Shown here: one piece after another, positions 1 to 7,800 of the stretch | Position numbering within the stretch: position 1 is the stretch's first letter | Layout of the letters: the number at the start of each line of letters is the position of its first letter | Source: Calditrichaceae bacterium | Lineage (GTDB): Bacteria; Calditrichota; Calditrichia; Calditrichales; Calditrichaceae | Direction: 5' to 3' | NCBI GenBank assembly: GCA_024762535.1 | Contig: JANTHG010000008.1 | Location: 1 to 38,432 of the forward strand | DNA length: 38,432 bases | The notes under the pieces: generated by a model | Database searches by the model: none | What the model was told of the DNA's origin: nothing | The model's input: the letters and a program-made list of their open reading frames with translations, nothing else | Program-made: the position numbers and the translations under genes

Positions 1-1296
1 GCCAATAGTGCGCACATCGGAAAAATAGGAAGGCTCAATGGGGATGCCCTCCTCGGTACCGTTAGTTAAACGAGTGGTCTGAAAACCCAAATCGGCCGAT
101 TCCCGTTTATGCACCCAACTGTTACGCCGTTTATAGTCCACGTAATTACGCCAATATAGTCCGGATACCGCATTATAGTTATATCGTATTCGGTGGGAAT
201 AGGTAATGTGATGATCCCGGTTGTAAGCTTTAACACCATAGGGATCGGATGCATCGTTATCTTCTTCCAATTTGCGGCTGTAACTAAGGCTTTGGCCGAT
301 ATTTAGTTTTTTATCCCAAAACGTATCGGTTGATTTCAAACTGCCGCTGATTCGATGGTATTCGTCTCCCTTAATCCGAAGGGCTCGTTCACTGTATCCG
401 TAATTAAAATTATAGGCCAAATCGGTACCAAGGGCTTTAAAGCCGCCCATAAAATTGGCTTCCTGCGTATCCGGATTGTGTTTGATTTTAAGCCGTGTCG
501 GCAGATTACGCGTTCGGGTTTGCGCCACAATCACACCGGCCGTATGATCGCCATATTCCACGGAAGAAGCGCCTGCTTCCACATCCACTTTCTTTAAATT
601 ATCTGCCACCACTTCGCGCAGATCATATTGTTGTTCGGCCGTTGATTGTACCGATGTGCCGTAGTTAACGCCCACACCTGTTTGTAAATCCGCATTATTG
701 GTAAGCGGTACATCGTCCACAATTATTTTAGTACCAAACATGGCCGAAGCATCATTTACAGGGTCATTTAGATTCCGCAAGGCAATTTGTTGCTTGCGCC
801 CCAGGCCCGGATGTTCGCTTTTTTCATTACCGGGAATGAGATCCAGTACATCCGAAAGGCTGTTGGCCTGCATGTGTTCGATTTCGCCGCTGGAAATGCG
901 CTGAACCGTTTCCGATTCTTCCGGTAACAATTCCCGTTGCGCCGTTACCTGAATACCGCCGATTTCCAGAAAAAGATATTCGGACTCATCGCCCGGATAC
1001 ATTTTAATATTAAGCAGAGTGTTCTTCCCGCTTTTTACCTCAATATCCGGAATGACCAGCGAATAAAAATTAGTTTTTCGGAAAATAATATAGTGTTTGC
1101 CGACCGGTATGTTTTGCAAATTATAATAGCCGCCATCTGTTGTAGAACCGGATATATCCGTCCCATCCACATGGACGATTACTTTGGCAATGCCCTTAGA
1201 ATCGGATTCGTTTTGGACCGTACCCTGCAATCCACCCGTCTGGGCCAGAAGATTCCCCCCAAGGAAAACTAAGGCAAAAAGAATGTTCTTTTTCAT
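1..1296 (-). CDS. TonB-dependent outer-membrane receptor, partial (C-terminal part beyond the left edge)
   Basis: One uninterrupted frame reads leftward from the ATG at 1294-1296 to the window edge, giving about 432 codons with no stop. A signal peptide (residues 1 to about 19, ending near LLAQ) is followed by a carboxypeptidase-regulatory-like beta-sandwich (about 20-105, with the TDGGYYNLQNIPVG pattern). Next come VTAQRELLPEESETVQRISS and the plug-domain pattern SLSDVLDLIPG (about 147-156). Later, VEAGASSVEYGDHTAGVI is the end-of-plug motif, and beta-barrel strands follow. In this family the barrel imports a ligand across the outer membrane using TonB energy. The substrate cannot be told. 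The gene stands alone on its upstream side, with a repeat-rich gap behind it. It is intact as far as visible; only the window edge truncates it. Confidence 0.88.
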   Translation of the reverse strand, partial: MKKNILFALVFLGGNLLAQTGGLQGTVQNESDSKGIAKVIVHVDGTDISGSTTDGGYYNLQNIPVGKHYIIFRKTNFYSLVIPDIEVKSGKNTLLNIKMYPGDESEYLFLEIGGIQVTAQRELLPEESETVQRISSGEIEHMQANSLSDVLDLIPGNEKSEHPGLGRKQQIALRNLNDPVNDASAMFGTKIIVDDVPLTNNADLQTGVGVNYGTSVQSTAEQQYDLREVVADNLKKVDVEAGASSVEYGDHTAGVIVAQTRTRNLPTRLKIKHNPDTQEANFMGGFKALGTDLAYNFNYGYSERALRIKGDEYHRISGSLKSTDTFWDKKLNIGQSLSYSRKLEEDNDASDPYGVKAYNRDHHITYSHRIRYNYNAVSGLYWRNYVDYKRRNSWVHKRESADLGFQTTRLTNGTEEGIPIEPSYFSDVRTIG

Positions 1297-1310
1297 TAAA
1301 TTTACTTAAT

Positions 1311-1452
1311 CCTAAGTCGAGCGATTGTTGATATAAACCCAATACAATAACGTCATTGCGAGGAACGAAGTGACGAAGCAATCCCCCTGAAGATCGCCAC
1401 ATCGCTGTCGCGATTCGCGATGACGAATAAGAATCGCTCAATTCAGCTTAAT
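1311..1452 (+). repeat. MITE-like dispersed repeat, copy 1
   Basis: It begins CCTAAGTCGAGCGATTGTTG and runs through TATAAACCCA, a core GTCATTGCGAG...GACGAAGCAATCC...ATCGCCAC...CGCGATGACGAATA, and an AATCGCTC...ATTCAG...TTAAT end. The first 31 bases are identical to those of the copy at 33642. GAGCGATT near the left end and AATCGCTC near the right end are exact reverse complements, which gives terminal inverted repeats. There is no coding capacity. It fits a non-autonomous mobile or REP-type element. Confidence 0.75.
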
Positions 1453-1578
1453 GGTAAGTTCTTTCACAATATATACAAACTATTGAATATTTATCAAACT
1501 TTTTTTAAGGTTTCACAGTCATATATTTGTGAACAAAAATTAACATAGTTTGCACCTATAGCCACAGCATTTATCCCT

Positions 1579-1662
1579 CACCCGTCATGGCGAGCGACGC
1601 AGGAGCGAAGCAATCCCCTATGGGTTCGCCCCGTCCTTCGCTTACGCTCGAACCCCGCGATG
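1579..1662 (+). repeat. dispersed GTCATTGCGAG-type repeat, diverged core copy
   Basis: The stretch CCCGTCATGGCGAGCGACG, then GGAGCGAAGCAATCCCC, GGGTTCGCC and CCGCGATG matches the core of the repeat at 1311 and 33642 but lacks the outer arms. It is best read as a core-only or decayed copy. Confidence 0.6.
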
Positions 1663-1834
1663 TTGCTTTCCATTACAAAGAAAATACTGGTTCTAAGTCG
1701 TTTTATGTGGGCAAATTATCTTAAAAATAACTTTAGCACTGATAAACACCGCTAAAATGTTCTAAAATACAAAATTAACAACTTCAAACACTGAATCTCA
1801 CCTCTTAGATAAAACTGCAATATGAGGGGTATAA

Positions 1835-1875
1835 GCCGGCGCGCCCGGCATAGGGATTCAATGCTTTGAATCCCT
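1835..1875. repeat. pair of adjacent hairpins in non-coding DNA
   Basis: GCCGG/CCGGC arms with a 5-base CGCGC loop (1835-1849) are followed by a perfect 10-bp hairpin: AGGGATTCAA (1852-1861), loop TGCT, then TTGAATCCCT (1866-1875). No T-run follows on either strand, so it does not look like an intrinsic terminator. The function is unknown. Confidence 0.5.
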
Positions 1876-2039
1876 GCAAAAGATCATCGGGTTTGTAAAC
1901 GAAGTTGTTTTTGTATTATCGTTCGTTCAAATAAATCCGTGGCAAATCGATTAAAATTATGTTTACCATACTAAACGACATAGATCCAAAATCCTCAACA
2001 AGAAGAAATAGAAACAGGATAACTTTTTTCATCTAACAT

Positions 2040-2100
2040 TTAACATTTAACATTTAAAATCTAAAATTTTAAATTCAAAATTTTGAATGTTAAATGTTAA
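2040..2100. repeat. AT-rich inverted repeat downstream of the radical SAM gene
   Basis: TTAACATTTAACATT (2040-2054) is the exact reverse complement of AATGTTAAATGTTAA (2086-2100). The 31-base loop contains further AAAATTTTAAATTC/AAAATTTT self-complementarity. It starts 21 bases after the stop of the leftward radical SAM gene and may act as its transcript end or stability element. Similar AT-rich words recur at 27779-27814, 36957-36989 and 38263-38297. Confidence 0.55.
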
Positions 2101-2121
2101 AAATACGCTCACAGGAAAACC

Positions 2122-3222
2122 TTACATATCTTCCAGCTCAATAATCCGCGCATAGGGCTGGGGCATGCCTTCGGTGCAATTGTTGCACATTTCCACAGCC
2201 GATCGGTTACTAATTACTTGCCGGCGGAAACGCTGATAAGCCGCATTCTTCCAGACCTTTCGGAATGTAGCGCCGTTTGTAAAGAGAGTGTCAAAAATAT
2301 AGTCCGAGTCCACATCAAAACAGCACGGCACAACGGTTCCGTCCCAGTTTACCGTGGAATTGAGCCACAGACGATTGCACCAATTGGGAACGCCGTTTTT
2401 CCGTTCCACTTTGTCTTGCTCAAGCTTGTACACTTCTTCCTTTTGTTCTGCAGATAAAAACGTATCGGCCTGCTCCGGCGTGTACACCATTGCTGTTTTA
2501 AAAGACAGACGGTCTAATTTGAATTTTTTGGCCAGGCGGATAATGTCGTCGATTTCATCCTGATTGTGTTTGAACACAATGAACTGCAGCTCAATCAGCG
2601 GCTGTTTGCTTTTCAGACGGATACGCGCTTCGGAAAGGCGGCGCAAACTTTCGATGACCAAATTAAAATCACCGCCAATACGGTATTTTTCATAGGTTTC
2701 CTGATTGGTGCCATCCATAGAAAAGATAATCTGGTCCAACCCGGATTCAACTATTTCTTCCGCCTTTTCATCTGTTGGAATAAAATGTCCGTTCGTGGAG
2801 GTAATGGTCATCACGCCTTTGGTTTTGGCATATCGAACCATTTCCAAGAATTCTTTATTGATAAACGGTTCGCCCTGATTCCAAAACTGGACCTGAAAAA
2901 CATACGAACCGACTTCATCCATCAGAGCTTTAAAGTGATTCAGCTTTAATTGGCCCTTGTGTAAAACCCGTTTACCTACAATCGCCGGACACATGGGACA
3001 TTTTAGATTACAAATATTAGTGGGTTCTACCATCAAAATCGGCGGTATTCCCCACACTACTGGCCTGCGAATCAGTTTGGAAACATACATCGAAGCAACA
3101 ATCTTAATGCCATTCCAGAGTCGTTTGGGTGTGTAAGCAATTTTAAAAATGCGCAAAGCCTTTACAGCAGAGCGGAAGGGTACAACCGAGAATGTGAGTT
3201 TATCTAAAAATTTACTGCTCAT
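2122..3222 (-). CDS. radical SAM/SPASM domain protein
   Basis: This is a 366-residue protein. EPTNICNLKCPMC carries the CX3CX2C cluster (Cys71, Cys75, Cys78) that binds the 4Fe-4S cluster and S-adenosylmethionine in radical SAM enzymes. The C-terminal PCCFDVDSD and CNNC stretches match a SPASM auxiliary-cluster region. A longer reading frame upstream is possible. I chose the ATG at 3222 because it follows AAGGATTG at good spacing and sits one base after the stop of the preceding gene. The upstream 46 codons would overlap that gene and are rich in W, R and P, as in an out-of-frame reading. Translational coupling to the flippase-like gene is likely. The substrate is unknown; family members modify peptides, lipids or sugars. 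Confidence 0.85.
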   Translation of the reverse strand: MSSKFLDKLTFSVVPFRSAVKALRIFKIAYTPKRLWNGIKIVASMYVSKLIRRPVVWGIPPILMVEPTNICNLKCPMCPAIVGKRVLHKGQLKLNHFKALMDEVGSYVFQVQFWNQGEPFINKEFLEMVRYAKTKGVMTITSTNGHFIPTDEKAEEIVESGLDQIIFSMDGTNQETYEKYRIGGDFNLVIESLRRLSEARIRLKSKQPLIELQFIVFKHNQDEIDDIIRLAKKFKLDRLSFKTAMVYTPEQADTFLSAEQKEEVYKLEQDKVERKNGVPNWCNRLWLNSTVNWDGTVVPCCFDVDSDYIFDTLFTNGATFRKVWKNAAYQRFRRQVISNRSAVEMCNNCTEGMPQPYARIIELEDM

Positions 3223-3223
3223 A

Positions 3224-4168
3224 TCAATCCTTTTTACTACGTTGCTTCCAGTTCCGCAGCGCCTGCCGGCCGGCCTGCGCCATGGTACTGCGGGCTTGGG
3301 CCAATTGCTTCCTGCGGCGAATGATGTAAACCACTCCGGCCAGGGCCGGTACAATAACATTTATGAAAAAGATGAATAACGAAACACCCACCGCAGCCGA
3401 AGCCGGAAAAGCGTACAGAGTCAGAAAATAAGCCGCCAGATTTTCACGCACGCCCAACCCGGAGATGGAAATGGGAATCAGCCCGGCGCCCCAGATAAAA
3501 ATAACAGTTTCCAGTACGGTTTTTACGGGGAGCGGTTGTACGGCATTTAATAAAATAAAATATTGTGCAGACAGAGTCAGAAACAAGCCACCCGAATAGA
3601 GCAGTACAACACGAAAAACACGGGCGTAATCGATTTCTTTCTCTTTAAACCGACTGAACAGTTTCATCCGAAAAAAAACGGGTAAAAAGAAAAACAGCGC
3701 CGCCAGCAGAAGACCTGCTGCATAAAACCAGTTGCGAAATTGTGGTAGTACGGCAGGCAATGCAAACAGAACTAACGTCAGTTTAAAATAGGCTTCAAAA
3801 TATTTTTCGATGCCAAAGGCCACCACTTTGCCGCTTTTTCTGCCGGGCAGCAGGAAAATCTTGGTTATTTCGGCATGGCCGCCGGGAATGAGCAAACGAA
3901 AGGCGAATCCGGAAAAAAAGGCGGGAAGCAAATCACTGTGATTAAAATCCGTAGAATGGCTGCCAATAAGATAGCGCCAGCGTTTGTACTGCAAAATCAA
4001 ACTCAGTACGGAAATCAGCAGTACCGCACTTATATCAACAAGCGAGAAATGAACCACTGTGGTCAAAATTTTACGGTAATCAAAGCGCCATAAAATCCAG
4101 CCCAACAAAGCAAACCCAACAAGATATTTTAAAGTAAATACAATGTATTCTTTGATAGCTGCCTTCAT
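3224..4168 (-). CDS. LPG-synthase-TM / flippase-like integral membrane protein (UPF0104 type)
   Basis: About 314 residues with roughly 8 hydrophobic segments. The LIPGGHAEITKIFLLPGRKSGKVVAFGIEKYFEAY region matches the conserved core of the lysylphosphatidylglycerol synthetase TM region/UPF0104 family. The late GLIPISISGLGVRE motif is also typical of that family. Members are thought to flip or modify lipids, and none of the soluble aminoacyl-transfer domain of MprF is present. An ATG exists at 4180, but the ATG at 4168 has GGAAG at good spacing and avoids a 10-base overlap, so I prefer it. The gene ends in TGA, one of only two TGA stops in this window, with an in-frame TAA three codons later. 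It lies between a glycosyltransferase and a radical SAM gene, so surface-lipid or glycan export is plausible. Confidence 0.82.
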   Translation of the reverse strand: MKAAIKEYIVFTLKYLVGFALLGWILWRFDYRKILTTVVHFSLVDISAVLLISVLSLILQYKRWRYLIGSHSTDFNHSDLLPAFFSGFAFRLLIPGGHAEITKIFLLPGRKSGKVVAFGIEKYFEAYFKLTLVLFALPAVLPQFRNWFYAAGLLLAALFFFLPVFFRMKLFSRFKEKEIDYARVFRVVLLYSGGLFLTLSAQYFILLNAVQPLPVKTVLETVIFIWGAGLIPISISGLGVRENLAAYFLTLYAFPASAAVGVSLFIFFINVIVPALAGVVYIIRRRKQLAQARSTMAQAGRQALRNWKQRSKKD

Positions 4169-4170
4169 AT

Positions 4171-5268
4171 TTACTTCCATTTATAAAGATGTAAACTGCC
4201 CAGCAGACCAAAGTACATCACGTAAAAAGGATAGATAAGCTGCATCAGGGGCAGCCATTTAAAGAGTTGCGGCATTTTAAAAATGCGCACAGCGTTGGCC
4301 AACGCCCAAAATTCCAATAAAAATTTAACAGCCAGCACAGTCAGCCAGGGAACCAGCCAGGCCGGATTAAACAGAGGCAGGGTAAAAAACAGCAGATAGG
4401 TGAGCAGGAGCGCTACGGAAAATGTAGCGGATTTCAGGCTTTTATCTAAAATTTTACTGTTTTTACGAATCTGCTGCTGATAGATTTCCCGGCGCGTGGC
4501 AGGCGGTTGGGTGCGGACAAAGGTTTCCGGGTGGGCGCAAAATGTAATCTTTCCCTTTACCCCGTCCCGCATACGTTCCGTTAAATGAATATCATCGCCG
4601 CTGCGGAATTTGGTGAGCGAGGCGTAACCGCCAATCTCGTTGTACGCGCTTTTGCGAAAGGCCATGTTCCTGCCTACGCTGCTGATGGGAAAACCCAGTA
4701 TGGTGGGCGCTGCTGAGACAATCACCGAAAAGAGATTATCAAACTGTAAAAGCGCGTCCCAATACTGGCTGGTTTTCTCGATGGGAGAATAGCCCAGAAC
4801 CATCTGGGTTTGAGCATCGAAAAACCGCCCCATCACTTCCAGCCAATTGGGCGGCGGTGCACAGTCGGCATCTGTGGTAAATATCAATTCACCCTGCGCC
4901 GAATCTATGGCCAGAGCCAGGGCCATTTTTTTGGCATGATAGCGGTCACTTGCTTCCGTACGGCGCAGCACCTTCCAGTTAGTATGTTTTTCCGCTTCCG
5001 TTTGCAAAATATCAAAGGTAGCATCCGTGGATGCATCGTCTACCAAAATAATCTCAAATTTATCTTCCGGGTAATTCAGCGCATTCAATGACTGCAGTAG
5101 CGGATTCAAACGCTCCTGTTCATTTTTGGCTGCCACTACCACGGAGATAAAAGGCCGTTCCAGGGGCAACGGATCTTTGCGCAGACGGGTAAAAGCAAAA
5201 ATTACCAGAATCAGTACACCCAGGTAAAAAGCGCTGAAGGCCAAAAAGAGCCACAAAATCCATTGCAT
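4171..5268 (-). CDS. membrane-anchored family 2 glycosyltransferase
   Basis: 365 residues. An N-terminal membrane segment (about 3-27) is followed by a GT-A fold: ISVVVAAKNE (41-50), ILVDDASTD (74-82) and the DXD-like TTDADC (131-136). RSGDDIHLTERM is the later acceptor-site acidic motif. Two or three C-terminal membrane spans follow, as in processive or polyprenyl-linked GT2 enzymes. It transfers a sugar from a nucleotide donor to a lipid or glycan at the cytoplasmic face; neither donor nor acceptor can be read from sequence. It is the first gene of a leftward unit with the flippase-like and radical SAM genes; the next start is 2 bases after its stop. It diverges from the symporter gene across a 100-bp gap. 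Confidence 0.88.
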   Translation of the reverse strand: MQWILWLFLAFSAFYLGVLILVIFAFTRLRKDPLPLERPFISVVVAAKNEQERLNPLLQSLNALNYPEDKFEIILVDDASTDATFDILQTEAEKHTNWKVLRRTEASDRYHAKKMALALAIDSAQGELIFTTDADCAPPPNWLEVMGRFFDAQTQMVLGYSPIEKTSQYWDALLQFDNLFSVIVSAAPTILGFPISSVGRNMAFRKSAYNEIGGYASLTKFRSGDDIHLTERMRDGVKGKITFCAHPETFVRTQPPATRREIYQQQIRKNSKILDKSLKSATFSVALLLTYLLFFTLPLFNPAWLVPWLTVLAVKFLLEFWALANAVRIFKMPQLFKWLPLMQLIYPFYVMYFGLLGSLHLYKWK

Positions 5269-5368
5269 TGAATACTATCCTGTTTTAATATAAAAAAAAT
5301 AATTTACCCGACGTGAGGAATAATTACAACTTTATCGCCTCTAAAAGCGGCAGACAGGTACGGAATCG

Positions 5369-6829
5369 ATGTTCAGCGAAATAGTTTACTATTGGGCCGG
5401 CTTTGTTTTATACGCTGTAATTGTAATAGGAATCGGCGTTTACGTCTGGCTAAAAGACAAAAAGACGCAGTGTGCCACAGACAACAACGCCTACTGGGAA
5501 GCCAGCCGCAATCTTTCGGCCTGGTCCGTAGGGCTGTCCATTTCCGCCAGTATGATGTCCATTAGCTGGTCCTGTGTGTATGGCGTGCAGCTTTTTTACT
5601 GGTACGGCTGGGGCGGCGCCTGGTTGCTGATTATCCCCTGGCTGGTAACCATGACCGGATTTTATCTGTTTAGCGCCAAATTCCGCAGTATTGATGCGTT
5701 TTCTCAGCCGCAGCTTCTCGAAAAACGTTTTGGCCCGCGTACCCGGCAATTACTGGCCCCGGCGCTGATTATTGTGTTTATCACCTGGACGGGCGCCGAA
5801 ATTTACGCTGCCGGACAAATCATCGCGCCGTTTCTCGGTATTTCGCACACCTGGACTCTATTTTTAATTACCATTGTAGTAGCGGCTTACACGTACACCG
5901 GCGGTTTTGAAGCCGTGGTTTCCACCGATAAAATTCAGTTTGCCCTGGTGGCTTTTTTTATCACAGTGATCGCCTGGCTTGGTTGGCGGGCACTGCCGGT
6001 CGGCGCTTCTATTCTGCATATTCCCACACCGCCCAAAGCCGTGAGTCCTCTCACTCTGTTTACGCCGGGCATTGCTTTAATACTGATTACGTTTTTCGCT
6101 TATCTGCCTGGCTGGCTGATTGAAACCGACGTCTGGATTCGGCTACAGGCTGCCAAAGATAACCGCACCGCACGTCGGGGCATTCTGATTGCGGGAATCA
6201 ATTCTTTTGTATTTGTGGGTATCATGCCGCTGATTATCGGACTTTCTGCGCTGATTCTTTTTCCGCCGCAACAGGGCGTGATTCCCGCTCAAATTCAGGA
6301 CGGCGCGCTTATTTTTACTGTTTTTATGAAAGAATTTGCACCAACAGGCCTCAGTATTTTCCTGGCCATCGGACTCATTGCCGCGGCCATGTCCACCATC
6401 GATACCTGCGGTAATGTGGTCGCACTCTCTTTTTCACACGATTTGATGGAGCCGTTGTTCAAAGATAAATGGAATGCCATACAGTTGAATACCCTGGCCC
6501 GGCTTTCGTCCGTGGGCGCCATACTCATTGCCTTTGTGTACGCGGTGTTCACGGAAAGTCTGTGGGATATTTTTTACCTCTCTTCCGGCATATTAACCAC
6601 TACGGTCTTTATTCCAGTTATCAGCAGCTTTTTTCCCTCTACCCGCGCCAGACAGGTAAACCGTTCCATTACAGCCGGACTCTTGGCTACTCTACTCTTT
6701 TATTTTCTCGAATCCCGCGGACTGATGAGCGCTCTGGAACCTGCGGCGTTCAGTGAAACGGGATTGGGCTATATTTTTTGGGGATTTGTATTCGCACTGG
6801 CCGGATTTTGGAGTGCGAAAAAACGATAA
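5369..6829 (+). CDS. sodium:solute symporter (SSS family)
   Basis: 486 residues with about 13 hydrophobic segments, the usual SSS/SLC5 length. The YTYTGGFEAVVSTDKIQ stretch (174-190) is the family signature following TM5. AYWEASRNLSAWSVGLSISASMMS (41-64) is the TM1-TM2 region with the small-residue sodium-site context. It should import a small organic solute with Na+ at the inner membrane; the substrate is not predictable (sugars, proline, pantothenate and others are known). It is not tightly packed with the next gene (155 bp) and may be a single-gene unit. The N-terminal half has no obvious missing residue. Confidence 0.88.
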   Translation: MFSEIVYYWAGFVLYAVIVIGIGVYVWLKDKKTQCATDNNAYWEASRNLSAWSVGLSISASMMSISWSCVYGVQLFYWYGWGGAWLLIIPWLVTMTGFYLFSAKFRSIDAFSQPQLLEKRFGPRTRQLLAPALIIVFITWTGAEIYAAGQIIAPFLGISHTWTLFLITIVVAAYTYTGGFEAVVSTDKIQFALVAFFITVIAWLGWRALPVGASILHIPTPPKAVSPLTLFTPGIALILITFFAYLPGWLIETDVWIRLQAAKDNRTARRGILIAGINSFVFVGIMPLIIGLSALILFPPQQGVIPAQIQDGALIFTVFMKEFAPTGLSIFLAIGLIAAAMSTIDTCGNVVALSFSHDLMEPLFKDKWNAIQLNTLARLSSVGAILIAFVYAVFTESLWDIFYLSSGILTTTVFIPVISSFFPSTRARQVNRSITAGLLATLLFYFLESRGLMSALEPAAFSETGLGYIFWGFVFALAGFWSAKKR

Positions 6830-6984
6830 TTTTATAGCAGAGAATAATTTCCAACACCAGTGAAAGGCAAACTGGAAGCTTCATTATGATTTACGATTTT
6901 ACATTTTTTAATTGCAAACGGTCGATGGAAAACGTAAAATTTTTTCACTTGTTTTTTTGCAACCTAAAACATGTTTGAATCATC

Positions 6985-7800
6985 ATGCGTCAGATCTTTA
7001 TTTTAACACTGTTTTTATTCATTTTAATGGCTTCAGGGCTACAGGCTGCTTTTGAACCCAAAGGCTTCGGCGCTTCCTACTTGGCACTGGGCGGCGCCGG
7101 ACGCGCGCGGGCGGCGGCGCCCTTCTCAGTTTTTCTTAATCCTGCAGCATTGCAGGCAGATACGCTATTGCAACTGAATTTGTACTACCGAAATTTTTAC
7201 GGGCTTAAAGAACTCAATCAACTTGCCTTCGAAGCACAAACCCGGATACAGGATATTCCTCTGTCTGTCGGGTTAAGCCGATACGGAAATGCGTTGTATG
7301 CCGAAAGCGAGCTACGCCTGGCCGCGGCCTACACATTATTTCAAGGGCTGTCTGCCGGTCTAAGCGTTAACGGCTATTTTGTATCACTTAGCGGTTACGG
7401 CAACAGCGCTACAGCCGGCCTTTCCGCCGCGTTACGATACCGGATTTTTTCTAATTTGGATATCGCCTTTGTAATCAATAATTTAAACGAACCGGTTTTG
7501 GGAGCAGCCAAAGAGCCTGTACCCATGCAAACAGCGCTGAGTGTTGCCCTGCGTCCGGAAGCGCATACGGAATTATTTATCGATTTGGTGCAGGAAGAAG
7601 GCGTCTCAGCGGACTGGCGGCTCGGCCTGGCCTTTCGCCCGGTGCAATGGCTGCAATTGCTGGCCGGTTTTAAAAACAGTGTGCATGCCGTAAGCGCCGG
7701 AATGAGCATTTTTAAGGGTACGTTACGCATGGATTATGGTTTGGAATATCATCTGGAATTGGGCGTAAGTAACGCCATGAGTGTGGGCTATGCGTTTTAA
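6985..7800 (+). CDS. PorV/UPF0164-like outer-membrane protein
   Basis: 271 residues. A signal peptide (about 1-21, ending LQAAFE) precedes GFGASYLALGGAGRARAAAPFSVFLNPAAL. This matches the family opening, in which a glycine/alanine-rich first strand is followed by an NPA motif. Alternating hydrophobic beta-strands follow, and the chain ends in aromatic Phe (SVGYAF), typical of barrels inserted by BamA. PorV/PorQ-type proteins act in type IX secretion or as FadL-like barrels. Nothing else for type IX secretion is seen here, so the role stays open. The start has no strong Shine-Dalgarno. The end overlaps the start of the next gene by 11 bases, which suggests coupling. Confidence 0.75.
   Translation: MRQIFILTLFLFILMASGLQAAFEPKGFGASYLALGGAGRARAAAPFSVFLNPAALQADTLLQLNLYYRNFYGLKELNQLAFEAQTRIQDIPLSVGLSRYGNALYAESELRLAAAYTLFQGLSAGLSVNGYFVSLSGYGNSATAGLSAALRYRIFSNLDIAFVINNLNEPVLGAAKEPVPMQTALSVALRPEAHTELFIDLVQEEGVSADWRLGLAFRPVQWLQLLAGFKNSVHAVSAGMSIFKGTLRMDYGLEYHLELGVSNAMSVGYAF

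Larger units (their letters stand above)
1297..2121. other. gene-poor gap with repeats and hairpins
   Basis: No credible coding frame is visible in this 825-bp stretch between two leftward genes. It holds a MITE-like repeat (1311-1452), a shorter relative of its core (1579-1662), a GC-rich inverted repeat (GCCGG-CGCGC-CCGGC, 1835-1849), a perfect hairpin (1852-1875) and an AT-rich palindrome next to the end of the radical SAM gene (2040-2100). The promoter of the TonB receptor probably lies near its left end, but I could not place it convincingly. Confidence 0.6.

Noticed and set aside
1196-1441. 81-residue leftward frame over the start of the TonB receptor
   Set aside because: It runs across the MITE-like repeat and overlaps the receptor in another frame with no ribosome binding site or family match.
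3223-3360. Long N-terminal extension of the radical SAM protein
   Set aside because: The extra residues overlap the coding region of the preceding gene and look like an out-of-frame reading; the ATG at 3222 has a proper ribosome binding site.
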